From positions 639,262-703,261 of the forward strand of contig NZ_JAHXRQ010000001.1 of the NCBI RefSeq assembly GCF_019392335.1: a stretch of DNA of 64,000 nt. Reading direction: 5' to 3'. The stretch is from Mameliella sp. CS4 (lineage in GTDB: Bacteria; Pseudomonadota; Alphaproteobacteria; Rhodobacterales; Rhodobacteraceae). Both the position numbers and the translations under genes were made by a program. Positions 17,725-27,100 of this stretch are shown here, piece after piece. The first letter of the stretch is position 1; each line of letters starts with the position of its first letter. A model generated the notes under the pieces. The model was not told the origin of the DNA. It saw nothing but the letters and a program-made list of their open reading frames with translations, and made no database searches.

Positions 17725-18693
17725 TCAGCCTTGGGCAATCTCGATTCGCGTCACCTGCCGGTAAGGCTTGTCCGGCGACACAAGGATCGATCCGAAGCCG
17801 GGCGTGTTCAGCGCGTTCGGAAAAGCTTGTGCCTCCAGGCAGATACCGGTGAAATTCCCGTGGTTCACTCCCGGCCAGGGCGAGGCAAAGGGTTTGAGGA
17901 AACCGCAGGTATAGACCTGCAGCCCCGGTTGATCGGTCCAGAGCCGCAGGCGCATCCCGTCCGGCGCCACAAGTTCGGTCGCCGGTCCTTCTGTCCCGTC
18001 GAGGGCGAAGTTCAGGTCATAGCCCTCGCCGTCCGGGTCTGCCTCGTCGATGCGGCGCAGCGTGCGGTAGTCAAATCGGGTGCCATCGACCGCTGGCAGC
18101 TCGCCGGTGGGGATCAGGTCGGGACCGGTCGGCGTATAGGCCGAGGCCGCCAGCCGCAGGGCGTGATCGCGCACCGTTCCCGACCCCATCAGGTTGAAGT
18201 ACAGGTGTTGCGCCATGTTCACCGGGGTCACGCGGTCGGGCACCGCCGTCATGTCCCAGGTCAGGGTCGCCCCCTCCAGCGACATCCGCACCTCGAAATC
18301 CACAGCGCCGGGATAGCCCTGGTCAAGGTGCGGCGAATGCAGGCTCAGCCGCACCGCGCGCGGCCCTTCCGGCTCCATCCGCCAGTTCCGCTTGCCCAGA
18401 CCCATCGGCCCGCCGTGCAGGTGGTGCGGACCGTCCCCGACATCCAGTTGCCAGGTTTCGCCGTCGAGGGTGAAACGCCCCTCTGCCGTGCGGTTCGCGA
18501 CCCGGCCCACGACCAGACCCATCGAGCCGGGGTTCTCGCGGTAGGCCTCGGGATCGTCGTAACCCAGCACCACGCGGCGCCCGGCCACCTGCCAGTCCTG
18601 CACCGCGCAGCCCAGTGAAAGCACCGTGACCTGCGTGTCGCCATCGCTGAGCACATGGCTGGAAATCGGATGGCTGGAAATCGGATCTGTCAT
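17725..18693 (-). CDS. galM: Aldose 1-epimerase (galactose mutarotase family)
   Basis: A 322-residue enzyme interconverting alpha and beta anomers of sugars. The fold signatures are GLVVGRVANRTAEGRFTLDG near residue 60, the catalytic His in PHHLHGGPMGLGKRNW, a second active-site His in NMAQHLYFNL, and the general-base Glu in FTGICLEAQAFPNALN. The start codon region carries a perfect 15-base tandem duplication giving ISSHPISSH. The ribosome site GGGGAG is part of a hairpin seven bases before the ATG. It is the last gene of a leftward group with the Hsp70-like gene and trhO. Confidence 0.92.
   Translation of the reverse strand: MTDPISSHPISSHVLSDGDTQVTVLSLGCAVQDWQVAGRRVVLGYDDPEAYRENPGSMGLVVGRVANRTAEGRFTLDGETWQLDVGDGPHHLHGGPMGLGKRNWRMEPEGPRAVRLSLHSPHLDQGYPGAVDFEVRMSLEGATLTWDMTAVPDRVTPVNMAQHLYFNLMGSGTVRDHALRLAASAYTPTGPDLIPTGELPAVDGTRFDYRTLRRIDEADPDGEGYDLNFALDGTEGPATELVAPDGMRLRLWTDQPGLQVYTCGFLKPFASPWPGVNHGNFTGICLEAQAFPNALNTPGFGSILVSPDKPYRQVTRIEIAQG
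18655..18686 (-). repeat. Tandem 15-bp duplication in the galM start region
   Basis: ATGGCTGGAAATCGG (plus-strand reading) occurs twice in direct tandem at 18655-18669 and 18670-18684. The unit is five codons, so the frame is kept and the protein gains five residues at its N-terminus. Confidence 0.85.
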
Positions 18694-18700
18694 CTTTGTT

Positions 18701-18717
18701 CTCCCCGTCGCGGGGAG
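18701..18717 (-). promoter_or_regulatory. Hairpin enclosing the galM ribosome-binding site
   Basis: CTCCCCG and CGGGGAG form a perfect 7-bp stem with a 3-base loop; on the minus strand the GGGGAG Shine-Dalgarno lies in the downstream arm, eight bases before the ATG. Folding would hide it from the ribosome. Confidence 0.5.
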
Positions 18718-18750
18718 GCTAGCAGCCCCACACCGGAGTTCCCAGACCGG

Positions 18751-19671
18751 TCAATCCTCGTCGGTGATGTCTGCGTGCAGATGCCGTTCGCCGCGCGCCT
18801 TTGCCAGCGCAATCTGTTTCTGCCGCTCGCGAAACCGGGCCTTGTCCTCGTCCGACGTCTCGCCGATGCAGAGATGGCACGACACGCCGTGTTCGTACTC
18901 GGGGCGCGCGCGGTCTTCGGGCAGGATCGGGCGGCGGCAGGCATGGCAGAGGTCATGCGGCCCCTCGCGGAGCCCGTGTTCGACCGAGACCCGCCCGTCG
19001 AAGACGAAACAGGCGCCCTGCCATGTGCTGTCCTCCTCGGGCACGTCTTCAAGGTATTTCAGGATGCCGCCCTTGAGGTGATAGACGTCCTCGATCCCCT
19101 GGCTCAGCAGGTAATTCGTCGATTTCTCGCAGCGGATGCCGCCGGTGCAGAACATGGCGATGCGCTTGTTGTGGAAGCGGTCCTTGTTGGCCTCCCACCA
19201 GGCGGGAAAATCGCGAAAGCTGTCGGTCTGCGGGTCCACGGCGCCCTGAAAGGTGCCGATGGCGACCTCATAATCGTTGCGCGTGTCGATCACGGCCACA
19301 TCCGGAGACCGGATAAGATCATTCCAGGCGGTGGGGTCGACGTAATGGCCGGTGCGGGCGCGCGGATCGACGTCGGGCTGGCCCATCGTGACGATCTCTT
19401 TCTTCAGCCGCACCTTCATGCGGGCAAAGGGGCGCTCGGTCGCGGTGGAGAGTTTCCATTCCAGATCGGCGCAGCCGGGCAGGGCGCTGATATGCGCCAG
19501 AACCGCCTCAATCCCCGCGGCGGGTCCGGCCACGGTGCCATTGATCCCCTCGTGGGCCAGTAGCAGCGTGCCGGTGATCTTTTGCGTGCGACAGAGATCC
19601 AGCAGCGGATCGCGCAGCGGGGCGGGGTCGTCGAAACGGGTGAAGTGATAGAGGGCGCAGACGGTGAACAT
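18751..19671 (-). CDS. trhO: tRNA uridine(34) hydroxylase, rhodanese family (TrhO/YceA)
   Basis: A 306-residue UPF0176/TrhO protein, which forms 5-hydroxyuridine at tRNA wobble position 34 in an oxygen-dependent reaction. The N-terminal acylphosphatase-like part is ITGTLLLAHEGINGTVAG; the rhodanese domain contains VAVIDTRNDYEVAIGTF and the active-site Cys in MFCTGGIRCEKSTNYLL; a C-terminal Cys pair set (CHACRRPIL, CHLCIG) resembles a zinc site. ATG 19671 (MFTVCALYHFTRF) matches the usual family start. Confidence 0.92.
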   Translation of the reverse strand: MFTVCALYHFTRFDDPAPLRDPLLDLCRTQKITGTLLLAHEGINGTVAGPAAGIEAVLAHISALPGCADLEWKLSTATERPFARMKVRLKKEIVTMGQPDVDPRARTGHYVDPTAWNDLIRSPDVAVIDTRNDYEVAIGTFQGAVDPQTDSFRDFPAWWEANKDRFHNKRIAMFCTGGIRCEKSTNYLLSQGIEDVYHLKGGILKYLEDVPEEDSTWQGACFVFDGRVSVEHGLREGPHDLCHACRRPILPEDRARPEYEHGVSCHLCIGETSDEDKARFRERQKQIALAKARGERHLHADITDED

Positions 19672-19710
19672 GGGATTTCGATACGCAGGCAAAGACGGGG
19701 CGTCCAGCGG

Positions 19711-20928
19711 CTATTCTGCCGCAATGGCAAGACCGTGCACAACGGCGGTAAAGACCTCGCTGTCCACGGGTTGCGCCCCGGGCAGGGCGCGCGACATGGC
19801 GTGGCGGACGGCGCCCAGCAGGCTGGAACCGCCGACATAAACCACCTGGTCGACACTTTCCGGGGCGCAATTCGCCCTGCGCAGGGTGTCCAGCGCGCAG
19901 GCGGCGATATGGTCGCCATAGCCCGCCAGGGCAGTGGTCAGCGCCTCGGCGCGCAGCGTCACCGACAGCCCGCGTTCGACGACGCCCAGCGCGATTTCAC
20001 CCGCGTCGGCACCATTTGCGGCGATCTTTCCGCCCTCGACGGCATAGGCGATGTCATGGCCCAGGTGGGATTCCAGGACGTCGGCCAGCCGTTCGAAACA
20101 GCGCGGTTCCGGCGCCAGGCGGATCCATTTCCGGACCTCGCGCAAAAGGCTGGCGTCATAGACGAAGGGGATCTTTTCCCAGCTTGCCAGGTCGTGGAAG
20201 AGGGCGCGCGGGGCGGCATGGGTTGCAGAGCCAAGTTCGGCACCGATCTGCGCGCCGTAGCCCAGCAGGGGCATGACATGCGCCAGGCTCAGCACCTTGT
20301 CGAAATCCGTCCCGCCCAGCCGGATGCCGCCGCTGGCCAGCACCCGCGTCTCTCCGCCGTCGCGTTCGCACAGAGTGAAGTCCGAGGTGCCGCCGCCAAT
20401 GTCGACGATCAGCATCCGCCCGGTGCCGTCCACTGCCCGCGCGGCGGCCTCGGGTTCCGGCAGGAAGTCGACGGATTTGAACCCGGCGAGGTGGTAGGCC
20501 TCTGTCAGGTCGGTCAACGCCTGCGCGTCACGTTCGGCCGAGGCAGAATGGAAATGCACCGGGCGCCCGGACAGGGCGGTGTCAAACGTCATGCCGGTGT
20601 GTGTCTCTGCCCGGCTGCGGATCTCGGCCAGGAAGCGCGCGATGACCTCGATCAGGGTCAGGCGTTCGTTCAGCAGCCGACGCGGTTCCCGCGCCAGTGG
20701 CGTGCCCAGGATGCTCTTGAGCGCGCGCATGAACCGGCCCTCGGCGCCGTCCATCATGGCGCGGACGGCGCGGCTTCCGTAAAGGTACTTTCGTTCGGCA
20801 AAATCGACAAAGATCGCCGTGGGCAGCGTCTGTTCCCCCGGTTCCAGCGGGATCGCGTAGGGGCGTCCACCCGCCATGACGGCGGCCCCCGTGTTGGACG
20901 TGCCGAAATCCACGCCAAGCCGTGCCAT
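19711..20928 (-). CDS. Hsp70-family ATPase without substrate-binding domain (YegD-like)
   Basis: A 405-residue actin/Hsp70-fold ATPase. Phosphate-1 loop LGVDFGTSNTGAAV, phosphate-2 MLIVDIGGGTSDFTL and adenosine motif VVYVGGSSLLGAVRH are intact. The protein stops after the nucleotide-binding domain, so it lacks the DnaK peptide-binding domain, as in the YegD group. ATG 20928 starts right at the conserved MARLGVDFG. The function of the group is poorly known. It is divergent from pncA and co-directional with trhO and galM. Confidence 0.88.
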   Translation of the reverse strand: MARLGVDFGTSNTGAAVMAGGRPYAIPLEPGEQTLPTAIFVDFAERKYLYGSRAVRAMMDGAEGRFMRALKSILGTPLAREPRRLLNERLTLIEVIARFLAEIRSRAETHTGMTFDTALSGRPVHFHSASAERDAQALTDLTEAYHLAGFKSVDFLPEPEAAARAVDGTGRMLIVDIGGGTSDFTLCERDGGETRVLASGGIRLGGTDFDKVLSLAHVMPLLGYGAQIGAELGSATHAAPRALFHDLASWEKIPFVYDASLLREVRKWIRLAPEPRCFERLADVLESHLGHDIAYAVEGGKIAANGADAGEIALGVVERGLSVTLRAEALTTALAGYGDHIAACALDTLRRANCAPESVDQVVYVGGSSLLGAVRHAMSRALPGAQPVDSEVFTAVVHGLAIAAE

Positions 20929-21038
20929 GTCAGAATCTCCTGTCCGGAAGGGCGCAACGCCTACCAGTGCCCGCGCGGCATGGCAATTCCCGGATGTCCT
21001 CCCTATGCTGCGCCAAGGACGCAAACGGGAGATGGCCC

Positions 21039-21632
21039 ATGCACGCCCTGATCGTGATCGACGTTCAGAATGATTTCTGCCCCGGCGGGGCATTGGCGGT
21101 CGAGCACGGCGACGAGATCGTGCAGCCGATCAACGCGCTGATGGCCGAATTCGACGCCGTGGTGCTGACGCAGGACTGGCACCCGGCGGGGCATTCCTCC
21201 TTTGCCTCGACGCATGACGGCAAGGCGCCCTTCGACATGGTCGAGATGGCCTATGGTCCGCAGGTGCTCTGGCCCGATCACTGCATCCAGGGCTCGCCCG
21301 GCGCGAACTTCCACACCGAGCTGGAGATGGACCGCGCCGACCTGATCATCCGCAAGGGCTTTCGCGCGGCGATCGACAGCTATTCGGCCTTTTTCGAGAA
21401 TGACCACAAGACTCCCACCGGACTCGAGGGCTATTTGCGCACACGCGGTATCGACACCCTCACCTTGGTCGGCCTGGCGACGGATTTCTGCGTGAATTTC
21501 TCTGCCGTGGATGCGGCAAAACTGGGCTTTGCGGTAACCGTTCGGCAGGACCTGTGCCGGGGGATCGACCTTGACGGGTCGCTGAAGGCGGCGCTGGACG
21601 GGATGAAAGAGGCGGGCGTCACGCTTGCGTGA
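21039..21632 (+). CDS. pncA: Nicotinamidase (pyrazinamidase)
   Basis: A 197-residue isochorismatase-fold amidase converting nicotinamide to nicotinate for NAD salvage. The catalytic Asp is in VIDVQNDFCPGG, the Lys in LIIRKGF, and the nucleophile Cys in GLATDFCVNFSA; the metal-binding Asp/His set is in TQDWHPAGHSSFAS. ATG 21039 has GGAG seven bases upstream. The next gene encodes the following enzyme of the pathway, 48 bp downstream. Confidence 0.95.
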   Translation: MHALIVIDVQNDFCPGGALAVEHGDEIVQPINALMAEFDAVVLTQDWHPAGHSSFASTHDGKAPFDMVEMAYGPQVLWPDHCIQGSPGANFHTELEMDRADLIIRKGFRAAIDSYSAFFENDHKTPTGLEGYLRTRGIDTLTLVGLATDFCVNFSAVDAAKLGFAVTVRQDLCRGIDLDGSLKAALDGMKEAGVTLA

Positions 21633-21680
21633 GGCCGCTGGTTCAGCTTTACCTGACCGCTGACGCGACGGAGGACGGGC

Positions 21681-22973
21681 ATGGTCGACATTGCGACACG
21701 GGTCTGGAACCACAAGTGGAAGATCGATCCGATCGTCCGCTCCCTGATCGATACGGATTTCTACAAACTTCTGATGTGCCAGTCGGTGTTCCGCAACAAG
21801 CGCGACACCCAGGTGACATTTTCGCTCATCAACCGGTCGACCCATGTGCCACTGGCGGAACTGATCGACGAGGGCGAACTGCGCGAACAGCTGGATCACA
21901 TCCGGTCGCTCAGCCTGACCCGGGGCGAAAGCACCTGGATGCGCGGCAACACCTTTTACGGCAAGCGCCAGATGTTCACGCCCGAGTTCATGGACTGGTT
22001 CGAGAACCTGCGCCTGCCGCCCTATCACCTGGAACGGGTGGGCGATCAGTACGAGCTGACCTTTGAAGGCAAGTGGCCCGAGGTCATGCTGTGGGAAATC
22101 CCGGCGCTGGCGGTGCTGATGGAACTGCGCGGGCGCGCAGTGCTGCACGACATGGGGCGGTTCGAATTGCAGGTGCTTTATGCCCGGGCGATGACCAAGC
22201 TCTGGCAGAAGGTCGAACACCTGCGCCAGGTGCCGGAACTGCGCATCGCCGATTTCGGCACCCGGCGGCGGCACAGCTTTCTGTGGCAGGACTGGTGCGT
22301 GCAGGCCATGCTGGAAGGGCTGGGGCCGAGTTTCGTCGGCACCTCCAACTGCCTGATTGCCAAGAACCGCGATCTGGAGGCGATCGGCACCAACGCGCAT
22401 GAACTGCCGATGGTCTATGCGGCCCTGGCGGGGAATGACGACGCGCTGGCGCGGGCACCCTATGACGTGCTGGCCGACTGGCATGAGGAACACGAGGGCA
22501 ACCTGCGCATCATCCTGCCGGATACCTATGGCACCGAGGGCTTCCTGCAGCGCGCGCCCGACTGGCTGGCGGGCTGGACCGGTATCCGCATCGATTCAGG
22601 TGATCCGGCCACCGGCGCCGAGATCGCAATCGACTGGTGGAAAAGCCGGGGTGAGGATCCGCGTAACAAGCTCATCATCTTCTCGGACGGTCTGGACGAG
22701 ACCAAGATCCTGGAGCTTTACGAGCAGTTCACCGGGCGTGTCCGGGTGTCGTTCGGCTGGGGCACCCTGTTGACCAATGATTTCCGTGGTCTGGTCGAGG
22801 ACGACCGCCTGTCGCCCTTCAGCCTGGTCTGCAAGGCGGTCAGCGCCGAGGGCAAGCCGACGGTGAAACTGTCGGACAACCCCAACAAGGCGATGGGCCC
22901 GGCGGATGAAATCGCGCGTTACAAACGTGTCTTTGGCGTCGGCGAACAAGAGGCCATGGAAGTTGTCGTCTGA
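21681..22973 (+). CDS. pncB: Nicotinate phosphoribosyltransferase
   Basis: A 430-residue enzyme joining nicotinate and PRPP to give nicotinate mononucleotide, directly using the product of the upstream pncA. Visible family blocks are LIDTDFYKLLMCQSVF near the N-terminus, ADFGTRRRHSF (the His is the phosphorylated residue of PncB), GTSNCLIAK, IRIDSGDPATGAEIA and SFGWGTLLTND. Length matches the proteobacterial type. The pair forms a compact NAD-salvage unit. Confidence 0.95.
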   Translation: MVDIATRVWNHKWKIDPIVRSLIDTDFYKLLMCQSVFRNKRDTQVTFSLINRSTHVPLAELIDEGELREQLDHIRSLSLTRGESTWMRGNTFYGKRQMFTPEFMDWFENLRLPPYHLERVGDQYELTFEGKWPEVMLWEIPALAVLMELRGRAVLHDMGRFELQVLYARAMTKLWQKVEHLRQVPELRIADFGTRRRHSFLWQDWCVQAMLEGLGPSFVGTSNCLIAKNRDLEAIGTNAHELPMVYAALAGNDDALARAPYDVLADWHEEHEGNLRIILPDTYGTEGFLQRAPDWLAGWTGIRIDSGDPATGAEIAIDWWKSRGEDPRNKLIIFSDGLDETKILELYEQFTGRVRVSFGWGTLLTNDFRGLVEDDRLSPFSLVCKAVSAEGKPTVKLSDNPNKAMGPADEIARYKRVFGVGEQEAMEVVV

Positions 22974-23056
22974 AAGTCCGGGGCCATGACCGCCTTGGGC
23001 GTGATTGAAAGCCGTGACTTTCCGGCCGGACAGGGACCGGACAGGGGTTTGCCTCG

Positions 23057-23387
23057 ATGAAATACCGCCCGGAGGTCGATGGGCGGCGCGCCGTCGCCGT
23101 GTTGCCGGTGATCCTGCCCTGCCTTGCGCTGGACCGGTTTGTCATGCTGCCCGACCCCTACGAAAATCTGGGATAAAGCGTTGTCGTGACGCTGTTCTTC
23201 GGCAACAACCTGTTGGCTTCCCTGACCAGCGGATATTGGGGCCCGGTCGGAGAGTTCCGGCCCCTGCTGCAGACCTGGAGCAAGGGGGTCGGGGAACAAT
23301 TCTACGTCGTGCTGTTCGCAGTCTGGCGGGTCGCGCGGGGCTATCTGCTGCAGGCCGTTGTGGGCTGGCAACCGGGCCGGGCGCGCG
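23057..23387 (+). pseudogene. Decayed acyltransferase-3 (OafA/YrhL-type) remnant
   Basis: The frame opens as MKYRPEVDGRRAVAVLPVIL, close to the invariant start of OafA-type O-acyltransferases (family MKYRPEIDGLRAxAVLPV). It meets a TAA at 23174-23176 and then continues in the same frame with VVTLFFGNNLLASLTSGYWG and FRPLLQTWSKGVGEQFYVV, matching the family block PLLHTWSLxVEEQFY. The stop falls where CAA/CAG (Gln) is expected. A stretch of roughly 60 residues is missing between the first two blocks and everything after the third block is gone. It ends against the next, oppositely oriented gene. Confidence 0.8.
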
Positions 23388-24977
23388 TCACAGCCCCCCG
23401 GCCTGTCGCAGCGCGCGTCCCATGTCGCCTTCGGCCCGGAACAGGCGCCCCGAAGAGATGTTCGAGAGTTCGGCAAGCTGCCCGGCATCCGCGTCCCCGA
23501 AGGCGACGACCTGGATCGGGACATCCTTGGTAAAGCCGGTCTGGTCGCGGTAGGCCAGCAGAGAGATGCGGCTTTCCGTGTCGGACGATCCGGCGGCCAG
23601 CAGCACGATCCTTGGCTGGTAGTCCGGGATCGTCCCGTCCTCGACATAGGGGCTCATCGCCTCGAAAGCCTCGTAGACGGCATAGTACATGTCCATGCCG
23701 CCCGTGGCCTGCAGGGTGCCGAAACTGCGCAGGGCGGCCTGTGCCGCTGCCGTGTCCTCTCCTTCGATCACCATCGGATCAAGGATGTTGTGGTTGTAGG
23801 GAATGACGATGCTCACGTCCTGCGGGCTTGGCTGCAACAGGCCGGTCATCGCGTCTTTCAGGTCGGCGATGGGCTGGCCGCTCATGGCGCTGGACACGTC
23901 CAGCACCCAGACCGTCAGCGCGGGTTTGCGCAGTTCCGTGTCATACAGCGCCAGCGCCTCGGCAATCACGGGGGCCTCGGGCAGGGGCATGGGGGTGAGG
24001 GCATGGGCAGGGTCGATGCCCCAGTCCGGGTTCCAGACCGACCTGTCCAAATCGTCCGGTGCCCCGGTGAGCGGTTCGACGACCGATCCGGCCCGCAAGC
24101 CTTGCCTGGACAGGAGGGCCCGTGCCTCTTCTGTCTCGAGAAAATCCCGCAACTCCAAGAATTTGGCTTCCTTGTCCTCGTCGCCCTCGGCCAGCAGGGC
24201 CAGCGGCGATTCCAGCACCGGCTGCGCTCCGGGCAGGTAGAAGACCTGCAGCGGCTCGATCCCCTTGGCGGTCAACTGCCGGTTGGCGGTGATCACCTGC
24301 GCCTCACTGGCGAAAAGCGCGTCGAAGGCTTCGTAATTCGCCACCAGCGTCTCTGTCAGCGGGCCCGAACCGCCGGAGGTCCGGCTTAACCGGTCCAGCA
24401 GGGCGCGCATGTCGTCGCGCAGGGACTCGTCGGCCAGGTGCTCTGCCGTCAATGCGCCCTCTGTGCCCGAAAGGCTGTGCCACATCCCCAGATAGGTCGC
24501 GGCGCCGGTGGCGGATTGGGTGGCAGAGGGCATGGCAAGGCGGAACCTGCCTTCACCGGCGGCCTCCCGGATCTCCTGCAGGGTGATGTCGTCGCGCCCG
24601 GTCCACCCCAGGGTATTTGCCGTCGAGTTTCGAAGGGCCAGCACGACGGGGGAATGGTGGACAGGCGTGGCATGTCGGATGGCCTTGCCGGTTTCGCCAA
24701 GTGTCACCCACAGCGAATCCGAGGGCCAGACGGCATCGAACGCGCCGACCGTCGCTTCTGACAGGTCGCGCGCGATCTCGGCGGAGCCGCGATAGGTAAA
24801 GCTCAGCTCGGCGTTGTTGTCCTCGGCCCAGTCCACCAGGACGGGTTCAAGCGCGCGGTTCGCCGGATCTGCCAGGACATGCAGCGCGATACGCGGGGCA
24901 AAGGCGCCGAAATAGACCAGCAATAGAACGACCAGAAGCGCGTTCAGAGCGACGAAAATGGCAAACAGCGTCCGCAT
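23388..24977 (-). CDS. Exported solute-binding plus VWA-domain protein
   Basis: A 529-residue protein with an N-terminal membrane anchor or signal (LFAIFVALNALLVVLLLVYF), a type 2 periplasmic-binding-like domain (about 35-320: ELSFTYRGSAEIARDLSEA, AVWPSDSLWV, PSATQSATGAATYLGMW) and a C-terminal von Willebrand A domain (about 345-525). The MIDAS site is degraded: DxSxS reads DVSSA, the Thr position reads GGMD, and the third-motif Asp reads LLAAGSS. Hence metal-dependent ligand binding is doubtful. ATG 24977 was chosen; upstream codons overlap the divergent hisC leader. Biological role unknown. Confidence 0.78.
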   Translation of the reverse strand: MRTLFAIFVALNALLVVLLLVYFGAFAPRIALHVLADPANRALEPVLVDWAEDNNAELSFTYRGSAEIARDLSEATVGAFDAVWPSDSLWVTLGETGKAIRHATPVHHSPVVLALRNSTANTLGWTGRDDITLQEIREAAGEGRFRLAMPSATQSATGAATYLGMWHSLSGTEGALTAEHLADESLRDDMRALLDRLSRTSGGSGPLTETLVANYEAFDALFASEAQVITANRQLTAKGIEPLQVFYLPGAQPVLESPLALLAEGDEDKEAKFLELRDFLETEEARALLSRQGLRAGSVVEPLTGAPDDLDRSVWNPDWGIDPAHALTPMPLPEAPVIAEALALYDTELRKPALTVWVLDVSSAMSGQPIADLKDAMTGLLQPSPQDVSIVIPYNHNILDPMVIEGEDTAAAQAALRSFGTLQATGGMDMYYAVYEAFEAMSPYVEDGTIPDYQPRIVLLAAGSSDTESRISLLAYRDQTGFTKDVPIQVVAFGDADAGQLAELSNISSGRLFRAEGDMGRALRQAGGL

Positions 24978-25097
24978 GAATTGGGTCCGTAAAAACTTCT
25001 GACGGCATCGTATCCTGCGGGGCGTGGAATGGAACCCGTTTGTGGCTTTTCTAAGCAAGGGCACGGCGCTATGCACGGGGGGCTTTTGGAGGTTGAA

Positions 25098-26183
25098 ATG
25101 ACAGCGATCAAGCCGCAGCCCGGGATCATGGACATCGCGCTTTACGTGGGTGGCAAATCCCACGTCGAGGGGGTGACCAACGTGGTCAAGCTGAGCTCGA
25201 ACGAGAATCCGTTCGGGCCAAGCCCAGCAGCGCAGGAGGCCGTGAAACGCTCTGTTCACGAGCTGCATCGCTATCCTTCCACCGACCACCGGGGCCTGCG
25301 CGAGGCAATCGGCGAGATGCACGGCGTCGATCCGGATCGGGTGATCTGCGGCGTCGGTTCGGACGAGATCATCACCTTTCTCTGCCAGGCCTATTCCGGG
25401 CCGGGCACAGAGGTTGTCCATACCGAACACGGCTTTGCCATGTACCGCATCAGCGCGCTGGCGGCCGGTGCGACCCCGGTCGAGGTGAAGGAGCGTGAGC
25501 GGGTCACCGATGTCGACGCGATCCTTGCCGGCTCTACCGACAAGACGCGGCTGGTCTTTATCGCCAACCCGAACAACCCCACCGGCACGATGATCGGCCT
25601 GGCCGAGATCGAGCGCCTGGCCGAAGGTCTGCCCGAACAGTGCCTGCTGGTGCTGGATGGCGCCTACGCGGAATATGTCGAGGGGTATGACGGCGGCGCC
25701 AAGCTGGTGGAACACCGCGACAACGTCGTGATGACGCGGACCTTCTCCAAGCTTTACGGCCTGGGCGGCCTGCGCGTCGGCTGGGGCTATGGCCCGCGAG
25801 AGGTCATCGACGTGCTGAACCGCGTGCGGGGCCCGTTCAACCTGTCAGGTACGGCGCTGGCGGCGGCAGAGGCGGCGGTGCACGACACCGCCTATGTCGA
25901 AAAGTGCCGGTCCGAGAACACCCGTATGCGCAACTGGCTGGCCGAGGCGCTGGCCGAACATGGCGTGCCCTGCGATACCTCGACCGCGAATTTCGTGCTG
26001 GCGCGCTTTGCCGACCAGGCCGAGGCCGAGGCCTGTGACCTGTACCTGCAAAGCCAGGGGCTGATCGTCCGGCGCGTGGGCGGATACAACCTGCCCAACT
26101 GCCTGCGGATCACCGTGGGGGATGAACCCTCGTGCCGGCGCGTTGCGCATAACATCGGTTTGTTCAAGGCAGGTGCGCGATGA
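25098..26183 (+). CDS. hisC: Histidinol-phosphate aminotransferase
   Basis: A 361-residue class I/II PLP aminotransferase. Family features: [15 protein letters not shown] near residue 30, the PNNPTGT motif, and the PLP lysine in [21 protein letters not shown] precedes ATG 25098 by five bases. Overlap by ATGA with tyrA suggests that it may also serve aromatic amino-acid transamination, since HisC-like enzymes can act on aromatic keto acids; the name hisC follows overall similarity. Confidence 0.9.
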   Translation: MTAIKPQPGIMDIALYVGGKSHVEGVTNVVKLSSNENPFGPSPAAQEAVKRSVHELHRYPSTDHRGLREAIGEMHGVDPDRVICGVGSDEIITFLCQAYSGPGTEVVHTEHGFAMYRISALAAGATPVEVKERERVTDVDAILAGSTDKTRLVFIANPNNPTGTMIGLAEIERLAEGLPEQCLLVLDGAYAEYVEGYDGGAKLVEHRDNVVMTRTFSKLYGLGGLRVGWGYGPREVIDVLNRVRGPFNLSGTALAAAEAAVHDTAYVEKCRSENTRMRNWLAEALAEHGVPCDTSTANFVLARFADQAEAEACDLYLQSQGLIVRRVGGYNLPNCLRITVGDEPSCRRVAHNIGLFKAGAR

Positions 26184-27100
26184 CGGTGATCTATGAACGC
26201 GTGGCATTGATCGGCCTGGGGCTGATCGCCTCGTCGATGTTCTGGGCGATGAAACGCGGCGGCGTGGCCACCCATGTGACCGGCTATGCCCGTTCCGAGG
26301 AAACGCGAGAAACCGCGCGGCGCATCGGGTTGTGCGACGAGGTTTGCGATAGCGCGATCGACGCGGTCAAGGATGCGGACCTGGTGGTGCTGGCAACCCC
26401 CGTGGGTGTCATGGGCCGGGTGGCCGAGGAAATCGCCCCGCACCTGAAACCGGGCGCCACGGTGATCGACGTGGGGTCGGTCAAGCGCACGGTGATCGAG
26501 GAGGTCGGCCCGCATATCCCCGAGGGCGTGCATTTCGTGCCCTGTCACCCGATGGCCGGGACCGAGCATTCCGGCCCCGAGGCAGGCTTTTCGACGCTGT
26601 TCGACAACCGCTGGTGCCTGATCGTGCCCGTCGAGGGCACCGATCCGGCAGAGGTCGAGCGGATGCAGGCCTATTGGCAGGCGCTGGGGTCCAACACCGA
26701 GGTGATGGAGGCCGAGCACCACGACCTTGTCTGTGCCGTGGTCAGCCATATCCCGCACCTGATCGCCTACACGATGGTGGGGGTCGCGGACGATCTGCGC
26801 CGCGTGTCGGACCAGGAAGTCATCAAGTTCTCGGCCGCGGGGTTCCGCGATTTCACCCGGATCGCGGCCAGCGATCCGACCATGTGGCGGGACGTTTTTC
26901 TGACCAACAAGGACGCCACGATCGAGATCCTGGGCCGCTTTACCGAGGAATTGATGGCCTTGCAGCGGGCCATCCGAACCGGCGACGGTGAGCAGCTTCA
27001 TGCCTATTTCACCCATACGCGGGCCATCCGCCGTGGCATTCTGGAGGCCGGGCAGGATACTGATAAACCGGACTTTGGCCGCGCAAAGGTGGAACGGTGA
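26180..27100 (+). CDS. tyrA: Prephenate/arogenate dehydrogenase
   Basis: A 306-residue NAD(P)-dependent enzyme of tyrosine synthesis. The Rossmann start is [37 protein letters not shown] and [18 protein letters not shown] are TyrA signatures including the prephenate-binding His. There is no fused chorismate mutase or ACT domain. Start and stop overlap the neighbours by ATGA on both sides, so hisC, tyrA and the next gene are translated from one message. Confidence 0.94.
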   Translation: MTVIYERVALIGLGLIASSMFWAMKRGGVATHVTGYARSEETRETARRIGLCDEVCDSAIDAVKDADLVVLATPVGVMGRVAEEIAPHLKPGATVIDVGSVKRTVIEEVGPHIPEGVHFVPCHPMAGTEHSGPEAGFSTLFDNRWCLIVPVEGTDPAEVERMQAYWQALGSNTEVMEAEHHDLVCAVVSHIPHLIAYTMVGVADDLRRVSDQEVIKFSAAGFRDFTRIAASDPTMWRDVFLTNKDATIEILGRFTEELMALQRAIRTGDGEQLHAYFTHTRAIRRGILEAGQDTDKPDFGRAKVER

